Origin: an uncultured Bacteroidaceae bacterium
GTDB taxonomy: Bacteria; Bacteroidota; Bacteroidia; Bacteroidales; Bacteroidaceae
Reading direction: 5' to 3'
Assembly: GCA_904501945.1 (NCBI GenBank)
Contig: CAJGCU010000030.1
Coordinates: 1-22,123 of the forward strand
Length of the DNA: 22,123 bases
Shown here: piece after piece, positions 1 to 6,105 of the stretch
Numbering within the stretch: position 1 is the first letter of the stretch
Layout: each line of letters starts with the position of its first letter
Translations under genes and position numbers: made by a program
The notes under the pieces: generated by a model
Seen by the model: only the letters and a program-made list of their open reading frames with translations
The model's database searches: none
Told to the model about the DNA's origin: nothing

Positions 1-78
1 AAGAGGACTTTTCACAAGAGTGTTGGGAAAGATTACAGCCTTTACCGTTTTGCAATATCTGAACAAAGTAAACAATAG
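1..78 (+). CDS. possible C-terminal fragment of an upstream gene
   Basis: Frame 1 is open from the first base to a TAG stop at 76-78 and encodes 25 residues ending ...YRFAISEQSKQ. The composition (basic and aromatic, not low complexity) is compatible with the tail of a real protein entering from the left. A 25-codon open stretch is also quite likely by chance. The sequence beyond the stop becomes AT-rich and clearly non-coding, which fits a gene end here. I do not recognise the family with any certainty and assign no function. Confidence 0.3.
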   Translation, partial: KRTFHKSVGKDYSLYRFAISEQSKQ

Positions 79-181
79 GCCCATTGGAAGAGTTAAATAT
101 GCGCTATTGTAACTCCGCCAACGGGTAATATATAATATAAAATATATAATATATATACGCGCGCCTCTGCGCACGAGAATT

Positions 182-213
182 AAAAAATGAAAAAATGAAA
201 AAATGAAAAAATG
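182..213. repeat. (AAAAAATG) x4 tandem repeat
   Basis: Four perfect contiguous copies of the 8-base unit AAAAAATG are followed by a partial ATG. The repeat sits in non-coding DNA. It is the kind of tract that changes length by replication slippage. No gene starts close enough downstream on the plus strand to be phase-controlled by it. Confidence 0.85.
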
Positions 214-297
214 ATGATTGAAATATGCGAAGTGGTTAATTATTAGGTAGTTAGCAAAATGCTTAACCTGTTATACTCTCAAAACCCTTACTCATTT

Positions 298-500
298 TCA
301 CCCTCTTTTCACCCCATTTTAGCCTCAGGTCCGTCCAAAATCACCCCATTTCACTTCAAAATCATGTCATTTCCTGATTTAGGTTGACTCCATTTGGAGC
401 CTTTCCCTGGTATAAGTTGGCTCTGGTTAGACTTATAACTGTTATTTGTTGACTTGTTTTCACCCCAAAATCACCCCAATTCAGTCTCCATTTCACCAAG
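298..500. repeat. cluster of TCACCCCA direct repeats
   Basis: Exact TCACCCCA occurs at 309-316, 341-348, 460-467 and 471-478. Degenerate copies lie at 298-305 (TCACCCTC), 351-358 (TCACTTCA) and 493-500 (TCACCAAG). All are in the same orientation and each is preceded by a run of A or T. Start-to-start spacings are 11, 32, 10, 109, 11 and 22 bases; all but the longest are close to whole helical turns. The function is unknown; repeated protein-binding sites are one possibility. Confidence 0.6.
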
Positions 501-516
501 CCCTCATTATCTCCTC

Positions 517-1614
517 TCACTCTCCCTCAAACGGCAGGTACTGGTCTATCCATTCCTCTCGATGGGGCTTGGTGTCGCTGGCGGATGGTGGGTTGCCTAT
601 GGAGAGTCCGAGCAGGCGGATGGGGTGCTGCTCGAAGGTGACTTTGTGCAGCAGTTGCTTGGATAGGGGGAGCAGCTGTTCTTTGGTGAGCAGAAGCTCG
701 GGTGAGGTGATGGAGCGTGTGATTTGGGTGAAATCGTGGTACTTCACTTTCAGGGTTAGCGTATGCCCCTGGAACTGGGTGCGGTGCAGGCGGTCGAGCA
801 GTTCGAGCAGGATGTGGTAGAGTTCGATGGTGACGGCGGCTTTGGTGTGGATGTCATGCTCGTAAGTCCGTTCGCACCCTACTGACTTGCGTACCCAGTC
901 TTTCACGACAGGGCGGTCATCTATGCCTCGCGCAAAATCGTAAAACATTTGTCCTGCCTTTCCAAAGGCTGCCGTGAGTCCTTGCAGCGAATAATCTCGC
1001 AGCTGCGCGCCATTGTAAATGCCCATTTTGTGCATCTTCTCTGCTGTCTTTTTGCCGACTAGCCAGAACTGCTCGATGCGCAGGCGGGCGATGAAGCTGA
1101 GGGCTTGGTCGGGGTGGATGGTGCAGAGACCATTGGGCTTGCGGTAGTCGGAGGCGATTTTGGCCAGGAACTTGCAGTAGGAAACGCCGGCAGATGCTGT
1201 CAGTCCAGTCTCTTGCAGGATGCGCTGCTTGATTTCTTTGGCTATATCTACAGCCAGCTCTATGTTCTTCTTGTTGTGGGTTACATCCAGAAAAGCTTCG
1301 TCCAGAGAAATGGGCTCGATGAGGTCGGTATAATCCTGCATGATGTCCCGAATCTGGGCTGACACTTCTTTATATCTGTCGAAATGGGAGGGTACAATGA
1401 TGAGCTCGGGGCACAGGCGCTTGGCTACTTGGACGCTTTGGGCTGAATGGACGCCGAAGCGGCGGGCTTCATAGCTGGCTGTGGACACGACGCCGCGCTC
1501 GCCGTCATGGCCAACGGCAACAGGGAGACCGCGCAGCGCTGGATTGTCGCGCTGCTCTACTGCTGCAAAGAATTGGTCCATGTCGATATGAATAATTTTG
1601 CGGTGTGTGTCCAT
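517..1614 (-). CDS. dinB: DNA polymerase IV (Y-family translesion polymerase)
   Basis: The product is 365 residues, normal for Pol IV. It copies past damaged template bases, error-prone and without proofreading, on the sliding clamp. The palm begins with HIDMDQFFAAVE (D11 catalytic; F16 matches the steric-gate position), and the second acidic motif SLDEAF supplies D105 and E106. Fingers, thumb and little-finger regions follow. The C-terminus contains QYLPF (about residues 358-362), which resembles a beta-clamp-binding pentapeptide. I chose ATG at 1614. An in-frame TTG at 1638 would add eight residues, but it lies inside the -7 box at 1636-1643 and so cannot be in the message. The gene is divergent from holA, which encodes a clamp-loader subunit. 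Whether it is SOS-controlled is not visible. Confidence 0.95.
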   Translation of the reverse strand: MDTHRKIIHIDMDQFFAAVEQRDNPALRGLPVAVGHDGERGVVSTASYEARRFGVHSAQSVQVAKRLCPELIIVPSHFDRYKEVSAQIRDIMQDYTDLIEPISLDEAFLDVTHNKKNIELAVDIAKEIKQRILQETGLTASAGVSYCKFLAKIASDYRKPNGLCTIHPDQALSFIARLRIEQFWLVGKKTAEKMHKMGIYNGAQLRDYSLQGLTAAFGKAGQMFYDFARGIDDRPVVKDWVRKSVGCERTYEHDIHTKAAVTIELYHILLELLDRLHRTQFQGHTLTLKVKYHDFTQITRSITSPELLLTKEQLLPLSKQLLHKVTFEQHPIRLLGLSIGNPPSASDTKPHREEWIDQYLPFEGE

Positions 1615-1635
1615 ACGTGCTGAAGCCTTTGTATG

Positions 1636-1643
1636 CAAAGGTA
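1636..1643 (-). promoter_or_regulatory. dinB promoter -7 box (TACCTTTG)
   Basis: TACCTTTG on the minus strand matches the Bacteroidota -7 consensus TAnnTTTG. It predicts a short leader of about 15 bases before the ATG at 1614 and excludes the longer TTG start. No good -33 TTTG is seen at the usual spacing. Confidence 0.7.
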
Positions 1644-1759
1644 GGGATTTTATTCAGGACTTGGAAATCGATTTGGGGCTTTTCATTGAAGCTGAGCGGT
1701 TTTTTCGCTTGCTGTGCATTTCGTGCTGGATTACACGCGTGAATTTCCTAATTATTTTT

Positions 1760-1767
1760 TATCTTTG
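1760..1767 (+). promoter_or_regulatory. holA promoter -7 box (TATCTTTG)
   Basis: TATCTTTG matches TAnnTTTG and lies 36 bases upstream of the holA ATG. No -33 TTTG is evident. Its position, divergent from the dinB box about 115 bases away, is consistent with independent promoters. Confidence 0.7.
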
Positions 1768-1803
1768 CAGCGAAGTTCTAAATTATAGCAAAGAAAACTA
1801 TTT

Positions 1804-2826
1804 ATGGCGAAAGCGAATATTACGCATCGTGAAATTGTAGAATCTATACGTAAGCAAGAATATGCTCCTGTCTATTTGCTGATGGGAGAGGAGCCGTATT
1901 ACATTGATCGTGTTTCAGAGTATATTGCGGATAATGTGCTGACGAAAGATGAACAGGATTTCAACCAGACAATTATCTATTGTACACGCGAAACGGCTGT
2001 GGGAGATATCGTGAATTGTGCACGGCGTTATCCGATGATGGCAAAATATCAAGTGGTAATTGTTAAAGAAGCACAGAATTTGTTAAAATTAGACGAACTT
2101 GCAATATATGCTCAAAGTCCGTTATCGACCACAATTTTGGTAATTTGCTACAAAAATGGAACGGTTGACAGAAGAAAAAAACTCGTCCCTGCCATAGAAA
2201 AAGTGGGGGTGGTGTTTGAAAGCAAGAAGTTGAAGGATGGCATGCTGCCGCAGTTTATTATGGATTACTTGCGACGTAAGCAGGTGAGCATTGAAGAAAA
2301 AGCATGCCAAATGCTGGCAGATAACGTGGGGGCAGATTTGAATCGTCTAGTTGGTGAATTGGACAAGCTTGCTTTATCGTTGGCAGAAGGGGAAATGCGC
2401 ATTACTGCAGACCTTGTAGAGAAGAATGTGGGGATATCTAAAGAGTTCAATATGTGGGAGTTGCGTGATTCTGTCATGAGGAAGGATGTCTTAAGGGCCA
2501 ATAAGATTCTTTATCATTTCGATCAGAATTCTAAGGCGAATTCTCCTGTTATGGTGGTATCAATGCTTTTTAATCTTTTTGCTCTCATCATGCAGGCTTT
2601 TTACTCTCCGGACCGTTCTGAACAGGGGTTGATGAAGCACTTGGAACTAAGGCAGAGTTGGCAAGTGCGCGACTATATGGCAGCAATGCGACTTTATACA
2701 CCTATGAAAACGATGCAAATTATAGGGAAGCTGCGCGAAACGGATGCTCGATTGAAGGGTATCAATAGGGGGAACCTGACGGATGCTGATATCATGCATG
2801 AGCTGCTTTTCTTTATTTTGCATTGA
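1804..2826 (+). CDS. holA: DNA polymerase III delta subunit (clamp loader)
   Basis: The product is 340 residues, the usual length for delta. In the clamp-loader complex delta is the subunit that opens the beta clamp so it can be placed on primed DNA. The N-terminus (about 1-30) has the family pattern YAPVYLLMGEEPYYIDR, a degenerate P-loop-like segment. An AAA+-like fold follows, with the region VGADLNRLVGELDKLAL (about 179-195) typical of domain II. The helical collar domain then extends to the C-terminus. ATG at 1804 fits both the homology and the -7 box at 1760. The gene appears monocistronic and ends 25 bases before a strong hairpin terminator. It is essential in characterised bacteria. 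Confidence 0.93.
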   Translation: MAKANITHREIVESIRKQEYAPVYLLMGEEPYYIDRVSEYIADNVLTKDEQDFNQTIIYCTRETAVGDIVNCARRYPMMAKYQVVIVKEAQNLLKLDELAIYAQSPLSTTILVICYKNGTVDRRKKLVPAIEKVGVVFESKKLKDGMLPQFIMDYLRRKQVSIEEKACQMLADNVGADLNRLVGELDKLALSLAEGEMRITADLVEKNVGISKEFNMWELRDSVMRKDVLRANKILYHFDQNSKANSPVMVVSMLFNLFALIMQAFYSPDRSEQGLMKHLELRQSWQVRDYMAAMRLYTPMKTMQIIGKLRETDARLKGINRGNLTDADIMHELLFFILH

Positions 2827-2851
2827 CCTAACCAATTTTTTATTTCCTATA

Positions 2852-2884
2852 AATGCTGTCCTCGTGGAGGGCGGCATTTTTTTT
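2852..2884 (+). terminator. intrinsic terminator after holA
   Basis: A 12-base-pair stem (2852-2863 with 2867-2878, two of the pairs G-T) with loop GTG runs directly into a T tract ending at 2884. It lies 25 bases past the holA stop. Confidence 0.9.
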
Positions 2885-3703
2885 GTATGAAAAAATGGGT
2901 CAAAAAAAATGAAGAGGAATTTCTGGGTGGTAAAAAATGAGGAAAGAGAATCTGATTTTTGTTCTTCTGGAGTCTTTTGGCGGGCGTTTTGAGGGGTGTA
3001 AAAGCATTAAAAAAATCTGTTTCAACCAAAAAACTGAACAAAAAAAGAGAGGGTATTTGTTCGGAAAATCAGAAGTTTAAGTAGTAAAAATAGGGCGAAA
3101 AAATGCTCCTTTTTCGGACGAAAAAGGAAATTGTAGGCGGCTGTTCGATTCTCGCAAAAATCATCGTTTTTTCTAATTTTTCAAGACGCCGTTTTTTTAC
3201 GTTAATGATTTTTAAGTTTTCCAAGAATGAATTTTACAAAACAAAACTAATACAAAAAGATAAGGTTTTTACAAAAGAAAACACCGCAGGTGATGCATAA
3301 ACGAAATTAAAAATGTAAAATGTAAAAATGTCATTTTGTAAATATGTTTATTCACATTTGAAAAATCTTAAATATTCACTGTTTTATCTTCGTCTGTAAC
3401 TAATTGGTTTATCATAGTTTATCTATATTTGTATGACTAAAGACTAAAAGAGAGTGCGCTCTTGATGTTTATTTGAGGAGCTTATTCACCTTTCTATCTC
3501 CTGTTTGGGCTTTTTATATAGATAATACCTGTTTCATAATCAACAAACTAAATGCGATTTAAGAAGTGATAGGAGATGTTGGTTTTACAGAATGAAAGTC
3601 TTTAACTTTTTACAAACACAAAACGTAAAAACAAAAGCGTTTTACAAATTAAATTCATGAATAGAAAATTAAATTTTAGAAATAAAAATAATTGTCAAAT
3701 CGT
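2885..3703. other. long AT-rich non-coding region upstream of the XRE-type regulator
   Basis: About 820 bases without a credible gene; the open frames are short, lysine/phenylalanine-rich and have no recognisable family. Visible elements are a 9-bp stem with a GGAC loop at 3107-3128, a candidate lone -7 box TATATTTG at 3424-3431 preceded by two GTTTATC copies (3407-3413, 3417-3423), and several TTTTACAAA motifs described separately. The region could hold a small RNA or regulatory DNA. Nothing proves either. Confidence 0.6.
3107..3128. repeat. small perfect stem-loop
   Basis: TCCTTTTTC (3107-3115) pairs perfectly with GAAAAAGGA (3120-3128) around a GGAC loop. There is no T tract on either side, so it is not a standard terminator. 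It is isolated in non-coding DNA. Confidence 0.5.
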
Positions 3704-3739
3704 TTTGCAAAACCAAAAATATTCGCTAACTTTGTAAAA
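3232..3739. repeat. dispersed TTTTACAAA motifs
   Basis: TTTTACAAA occurs on the plus strand at 3232-3240, 3267-3275, 3608-3616 and 3640-3648, and on the minus strand at 3731-3739. A one-base-shifted copy with the same TTTACAAA core is on the minus strand at 3334-3342. The last exact copy overlaps the -7 box of the downstream regulator. The AT-rich background makes A/T runs common, but the shared internal C and the overlap with the promoter suggest a possible operator. Confidence 0.45.
3704..3734 (+). promoter_or_regulatory. full promoter of the XRE-type regulator
   Basis: A -33 TTTG at 3704-3707, a 19-base spacer and a -7 TAACTTTG at 3727-3734 form a near-ideal Bacteroidota promoter. The start codon at 3751 is 16 bases past the box, giving a leader of roughly ten bases. 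It is one of the best-matched promoters in the window. Confidence 0.85.
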
Positions 3740-3750
3740 AGTTTAGAAAG

Positions 3751-4296
3751 ATGACAGATAAAGAGAAAATTGAGCTTATCATACAAGAAAAGCATTTGAA
3801 CAATACGCAATTTTGCAGTGAGGTTTGTATCGCACCAGGCACCCTCTCGCATATTCGAAGTGGAAGGACTGAACCTACTCTTAATATCCTTCGAAGCATC
3901 GCCCAGGCTTTCCCAGACATCAACCCTGCATGGCTTTTTTATGGTGAGGGGTCTATGTATAAGAATGTGGACTCCCCTGCTGCTGATCGTGATGCTGCAG
4001 ACGTGAGTGATGTACATAGGGCTGTGGAGGAAGATGGCGAGGGTATGCCAGACTTGTTTGGGGCTTCTAAACAGCAAGGTGGTTCTGCAAAATCGTCTAT
4101 GGCTGCAACTGTTGCGCCAGCTGTACGAGATACCGCAATGAGCCGTTCAGCTTCTGCCGCACTACCTGGGACGGCTGTATCTGTTCAGGAAATTGTGGCT
4201 GAGACTCTGAGGCAACAGCAGAAGCCGCAGCGTAAAGTGGTGGAGGTTCGTATCTTTTTTGATGATGGTACGTTTGAGACGTTCAGCGCTAATTAG
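3751..4296 (+). CDS. XRE-type helix-turn-helix transcriptional regulator
   Basis: The product is 181 residues. Residues 1-70 form a helix-turn-helix domain of the Cro/C1 type: LIIQEKHLNNTQFCSEVCIA, then APGTLSHIRSGRTEPTLNIL and DINPAWLFYGEGSMY. This last pattern is common in Bacteroidota repressor-like proteins. A long low-complexity Ala/Ser/Gln-rich linker (about 78-155) follows. A short C-terminal segment with RIFFDDGTFETF (about 166-178) resembles tails seen in related Bacteroidota regulators. It likely binds DNA as a dimer; the target is unknown. TTTTACAAA copies, one overlapping its own -7 box, suggest possible self-regulation. It is monocistronic, ending before the bidirectional terminator at 4451-4500. 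No phage genes are nearby to make it a prophage repressor. Confidence 0.85.
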   Translation: MTDKEKIELIIQEKHLNNTQFCSEVCIAPGTLSHIRSGRTEPTLNILRSIAQAFPDINPAWLFYGEGSMYKNVDSPAADRDAADVSDVHRAVEEDGEGMPDLFGASKQQGGSAKSSMAATVAPAVRDTAMSRSASAALPGTAVSVQEIVAETLRQQQKPQRKVVEVRIFFDDGTFETFSAN

Positions 4297-4450
4297 GGTG
4301 TAAAATTAACAATTATTCACAATGTTAAAAGCATGAACAAGTTTAACAAAATATATTATATATAGTTATTAAAAACGCTATTTTATTTTATCTCTTTTCG
4401 AGGACAATCTAGGATTTTGAGGGAAAAGAGTGTTGTGGATGGGGAAAATG

Positions 4451-4500
4451 AAAAAACAGACCTGCTTTGTGGCATCACAAAGCAGGTCTGTTTTTTTTTT
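4451..4500. terminator. bidirectional intrinsic terminator
   Basis: A perfect 15-bp stem (4457-4471 with 4476-4490, loop GCAT) is flanked by a run of A on the left and ten T on the right. It can therefore stop transcription from both sides: the XRE-type regulator from the left and the tRNA-Arg from the right. Confidence 0.92.
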
Positions 4501-4502
4501 AG

Positions 4503-4576
4503 TGACTCGGATGGGACTCAAACCCATGACCTGCAGAACCGGAATCTGACGCTCTATTCAACTGAGCTACCGAGCC
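4503..4576 (-). tRNA. tRNA-Arg (anticodon CCG)
   Basis: The 74-base gene folds as a complete cloverleaf. The acceptor stem has seven pairs (one G-T), the D stem is GCTC/GAGC, and the anticodon loop TTCCGGT gives CCG, reading the arginine codon CGG. The T stem is ATGGG/CCCAT. Position 20 is A, a known arginine identity base, and the discriminator is A. CCA is not encoded. Two oddities stand out. The D loop has G18-A19 instead of G18-G19 and the T loop has T56 instead of C56, so the near-universal G19-C56 tertiary pair is replaced by A19-U56. The top pair of the anticodon stem is T27-C43, a mismatch. It has its own promoter at 4597-4604. Confidence 0.95.
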
Positions 4577-4596
4577 ATGATATTGCAATTCTTTGG

Positions 4597-4604
4597 CAAA
4601 GTTA
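4597..4604 (-). promoter_or_regulatory. tRNA-Arg promoter -7 box (TAACTTTG)
   Basis: TAACTTTG on the minus strand lies 20 bases upstream of the mature 5' end of the tRNA, so a leader of about 15 bases would be removed by RNase P. Confidence 0.75.
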
Positions 4605-4667
4605 GTGATTTTTGTTGATATGTGCCATTTTAAGACGTTTTTTTATTCTTTTTCGAGGATTTTATGG

Positions 4668-4675
4668 TAATTTTG
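4668..4675 (+). promoter_or_regulatory. promoter -7 box of the OmpA-like gene (TAATTTTG)
   Basis: TAATTTTG matches TAnnTTTG and lies 17 bases before the ATG at 4693 and 26 before the in-frame ATG at 4702. It does not settle which start is used. Confidence 0.65.
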
Positions 4676-4692
4676 CATACATATAGATAAAA

Positions 4693-5820
4693 ATGAGAGA
4701 TATGAAAAATAAGTTGATTCTGGTGTTGTTTTTGATGCTTTGTAGCGTAGTGGTATCAGCTCAGTCGTATGTGGAGAAGCACAAGAATGGTGACTGGTAT
4801 TTGGGTTTGGCTGGAGGGTTTAGCCAGTCGCTGGCAGAGAATGCTGTTAGCACTGACTTTATCAGTCATCAAATTCCTTCTGTAAATGTCTTGATTGGGC
4901 ATCATTTTACGCCTGTGTTTGGATTACGTCTGATGGGCGGTCTTAATATGCAGTTGTCTCGGTGCAGCAAGGCGGCTGAGGCTGCTTTGCCAGATGTGTA
5001 TGGCAATGGAAGATATAGCTTCAAATGCTTGACTGCGACGTTTTCTGGTATTGTGAACATCTCTAACATGTTTATGGGGTATGATGCAGACCGTCCGCTG
5101 ACATGGAGTCTCTTGTTTGGTGGGGGTGTGCTAAAATCTTTCGATTTTGACGAGAAGATAAAATCGTGGAATGATTATCCTTACTATCCGGTGAATGGAG
5201 AAGGTGGCGTGTATGCTTTAGGACAAGTGGGTGTACAGTGTTCTGCTCGTTTGAGTGAGCCTTGGGACCTTGATGTCGAGTTGCGTACTAACGTGACGGA
5301 CAATAAGTATAATGGTGTTTCGAATGGTAACCATCTAGATTTCTATTTAGATTTGATGGTTAATTTTGTTTATCATTTCAAAAATGGCAAACAGGGGTTG
5401 CGCCGTTTCCGTGCTCCGAAAAGGATGCCGTTTGTCGATCCTGTCTTGAAGGATACCACCGGTGAATATAAAGAAACGGTACGTCTGGGCGAAGCGATGT
5501 ACACGCAAATTCCATTTTATTCAGGTTTTTATTATCTGAATACGGCTACGGTTAAGCGCGTTGAATTGGTAGCAAAATTTTTGAAAGACCACCCAGCAGT
5601 AAATCTGAACATCGTGGGACATCCAGATATTATTGCCGACGAAGATACGGAATATCATACACGCCTGGCTCAAAAGCGCGCAGAAGTTGTGCATGACGCT
5701 CTTGTTAATACTTTTGGCATAGAAAAGGAACGTCTTCGTATTTCCTACAAGGATGTGGCTCTCCAGTCCTACAAAACGGTTCGCGAATGGGTTCCTGCGG
5801 TTAATTTCATTATGGAATGA
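4693..5820 (+). CDS. outer-membrane beta-barrel protein with OmpA-like C-terminus
   Basis: The product is 375 residues. A signal peptide (about 1-23, ending VVVSAQS) is followed by a barrel region (about 30-230) rich in alternating strands such as WYLGLAGGFS and LDLMVNFVYHF. Residues about 265-375 resemble an OmpA peptidoglycan-binding domain: a strand with FYYLNTATVKRVELVAKFL, then NIVGHPD (GHxD motif, about 306-312) and RLAQKRAEVV. Such proteins span the outer membrane and tether it to the cell wall. The canonical NxxLSxxRA is degenerate here, reading HTRLAQKRA. An in-frame ATG at 4702 gives a more typical signal peptide (MKNKLILVLF) and may be the true start. The gene is monocistronic, and its last 11 bases overlap the convergent small membrane gene. 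Confidence 0.85.
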   Translation: MRDMKNKLILVLFLMLCSVVVSAQSYVEKHKNGDWYLGLAGGFSQSLAENAVSTDFISHQIPSVNVLIGHHFTPVFGLRLMGGLNMQLSRCSKAAEAALPDVYGNGRYSFKCLTATFSGIVNISNMFMGYDADRPLTWSLLFGGGVLKSFDFDEKIKSWNDYPYYPVNGEGGVYALGQVGVQCSARLSEPWDLDVELRTNVTDNKYNGVSNGNHLDFYLDLMVNFVYHFKNGKQGLRRFRAPKRMPFVDPVLKDTTGEYKETVRLGEAMYTQIPFYSGFYYLNTATVKRVELVAKFLKDHPAVNLNIVGHPDIIADEDTEYHTRLAQKRAEVVHDALVNTFGIEKERLRISYKDVALQSYKTVREWVPAVNFIME

Positions 5821-6016
5821 ACTGAGGAATAGCCAAGAACAGACTGATAGTGAGTGTGACGGCGACGCAGAATCCTTTGAGGGCATTTCTGCCCATAATG
5901 CGGGCTGCCATGAGCCACACGAGGAGGAATATGAATGCGATGAGTGGAAATGCTCCGATGGCAGCGAAGATGACGCTGGCAATGAATGTGATTTTGAGTA
6001 CAAGATAAGAAGTCAT
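5810..6016 (-). CDS. small two-helix membrane protein, hypothetical
   Basis: The product is 68 residues with two hydrophobic stretches (about 5-36 and 48-64) separated by a short basic loop around MGRNALKG. It looks like an inner-membrane hairpin protein. I do not recognise a family. Support for it being real is a TAACTTTG -7 box at 6046-6053, about 30 bases upstream of its ATG, and its strongly hydrophobic, non-random composition. It lies downstream of the WYL regulator on the same strand (90-base gap) and could also be reached by readthrough. Its 3' end overlaps the OmpA-like gene by 11 bases tail to tail. Confidence 0.6.
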   Translation of the reverse strand: MTSYLVLKITFIASVIFAAIGAFPLIAFIFLLVWLMAARIMGRNALKGFCVAVTLTISLFLAIPQFIP

Positions 6017-6045
6017 AATTGCATCATTTTTTTAAGTTGATGATG

Positions 6046-6053
6046 CAAAGTTA
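6046..6053 (-). promoter_or_regulatory. promoter -7 box of the 68-residue membrane gene (TAACTTTG)
   Basis: TAACTTTG on the minus strand lies in the 89-base gap between the WYL regulator stop and the small gene. It suggests the small gene has its own start of transcription. No -33 TTTG is seen. Confidence 0.55.
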
Positions 6054-6105
6054 TCGAGACGTTGTCCCAGAGTGCGGTACAGATTCCCGCTTTTTTCGTT
6101 TTTTC

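Larger units (their letters stand above)
79..516. other. non-coding region with AT/GC block, short tandem repeat and TCACCCCA motif cluster
   Basis: No convincing gene lies here. Positions 126-157 are almost pure A/T and run directly into a GC-alternating stretch (about 158-172). Positions 182-213 are four perfect copies of AAAAAATG. Positions 298-500 hold four exact TCACCCCA motifs plus degenerate relatives. No clear hairpin terminator is seen for dinB, which ends at 517 reading leftward. Confidence 0.6.

Noticed and set aside
4323..4348. inverted repeat TGTTAAA...TTTAACA after the XRE-type gene
   Set aside because: Seven-base A/T-rich arms with a 12-base gap in AT-rich DNA are expected by chance. 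The real terminator is at 4451-4500.
4417..4605. 62-codon plus-strand frame
   Set aside because: It covers the terminator hairpin and the tRNA on the opposite strand and has no coding character.
6074..6096. plus-strand terminator for the OmpA-like gene
   Set aside because: GCGG/CCGC followed by six T residues is only a 4-bp stem with a 9-base loop and lies about 250 bases past the stop; too weak to call.
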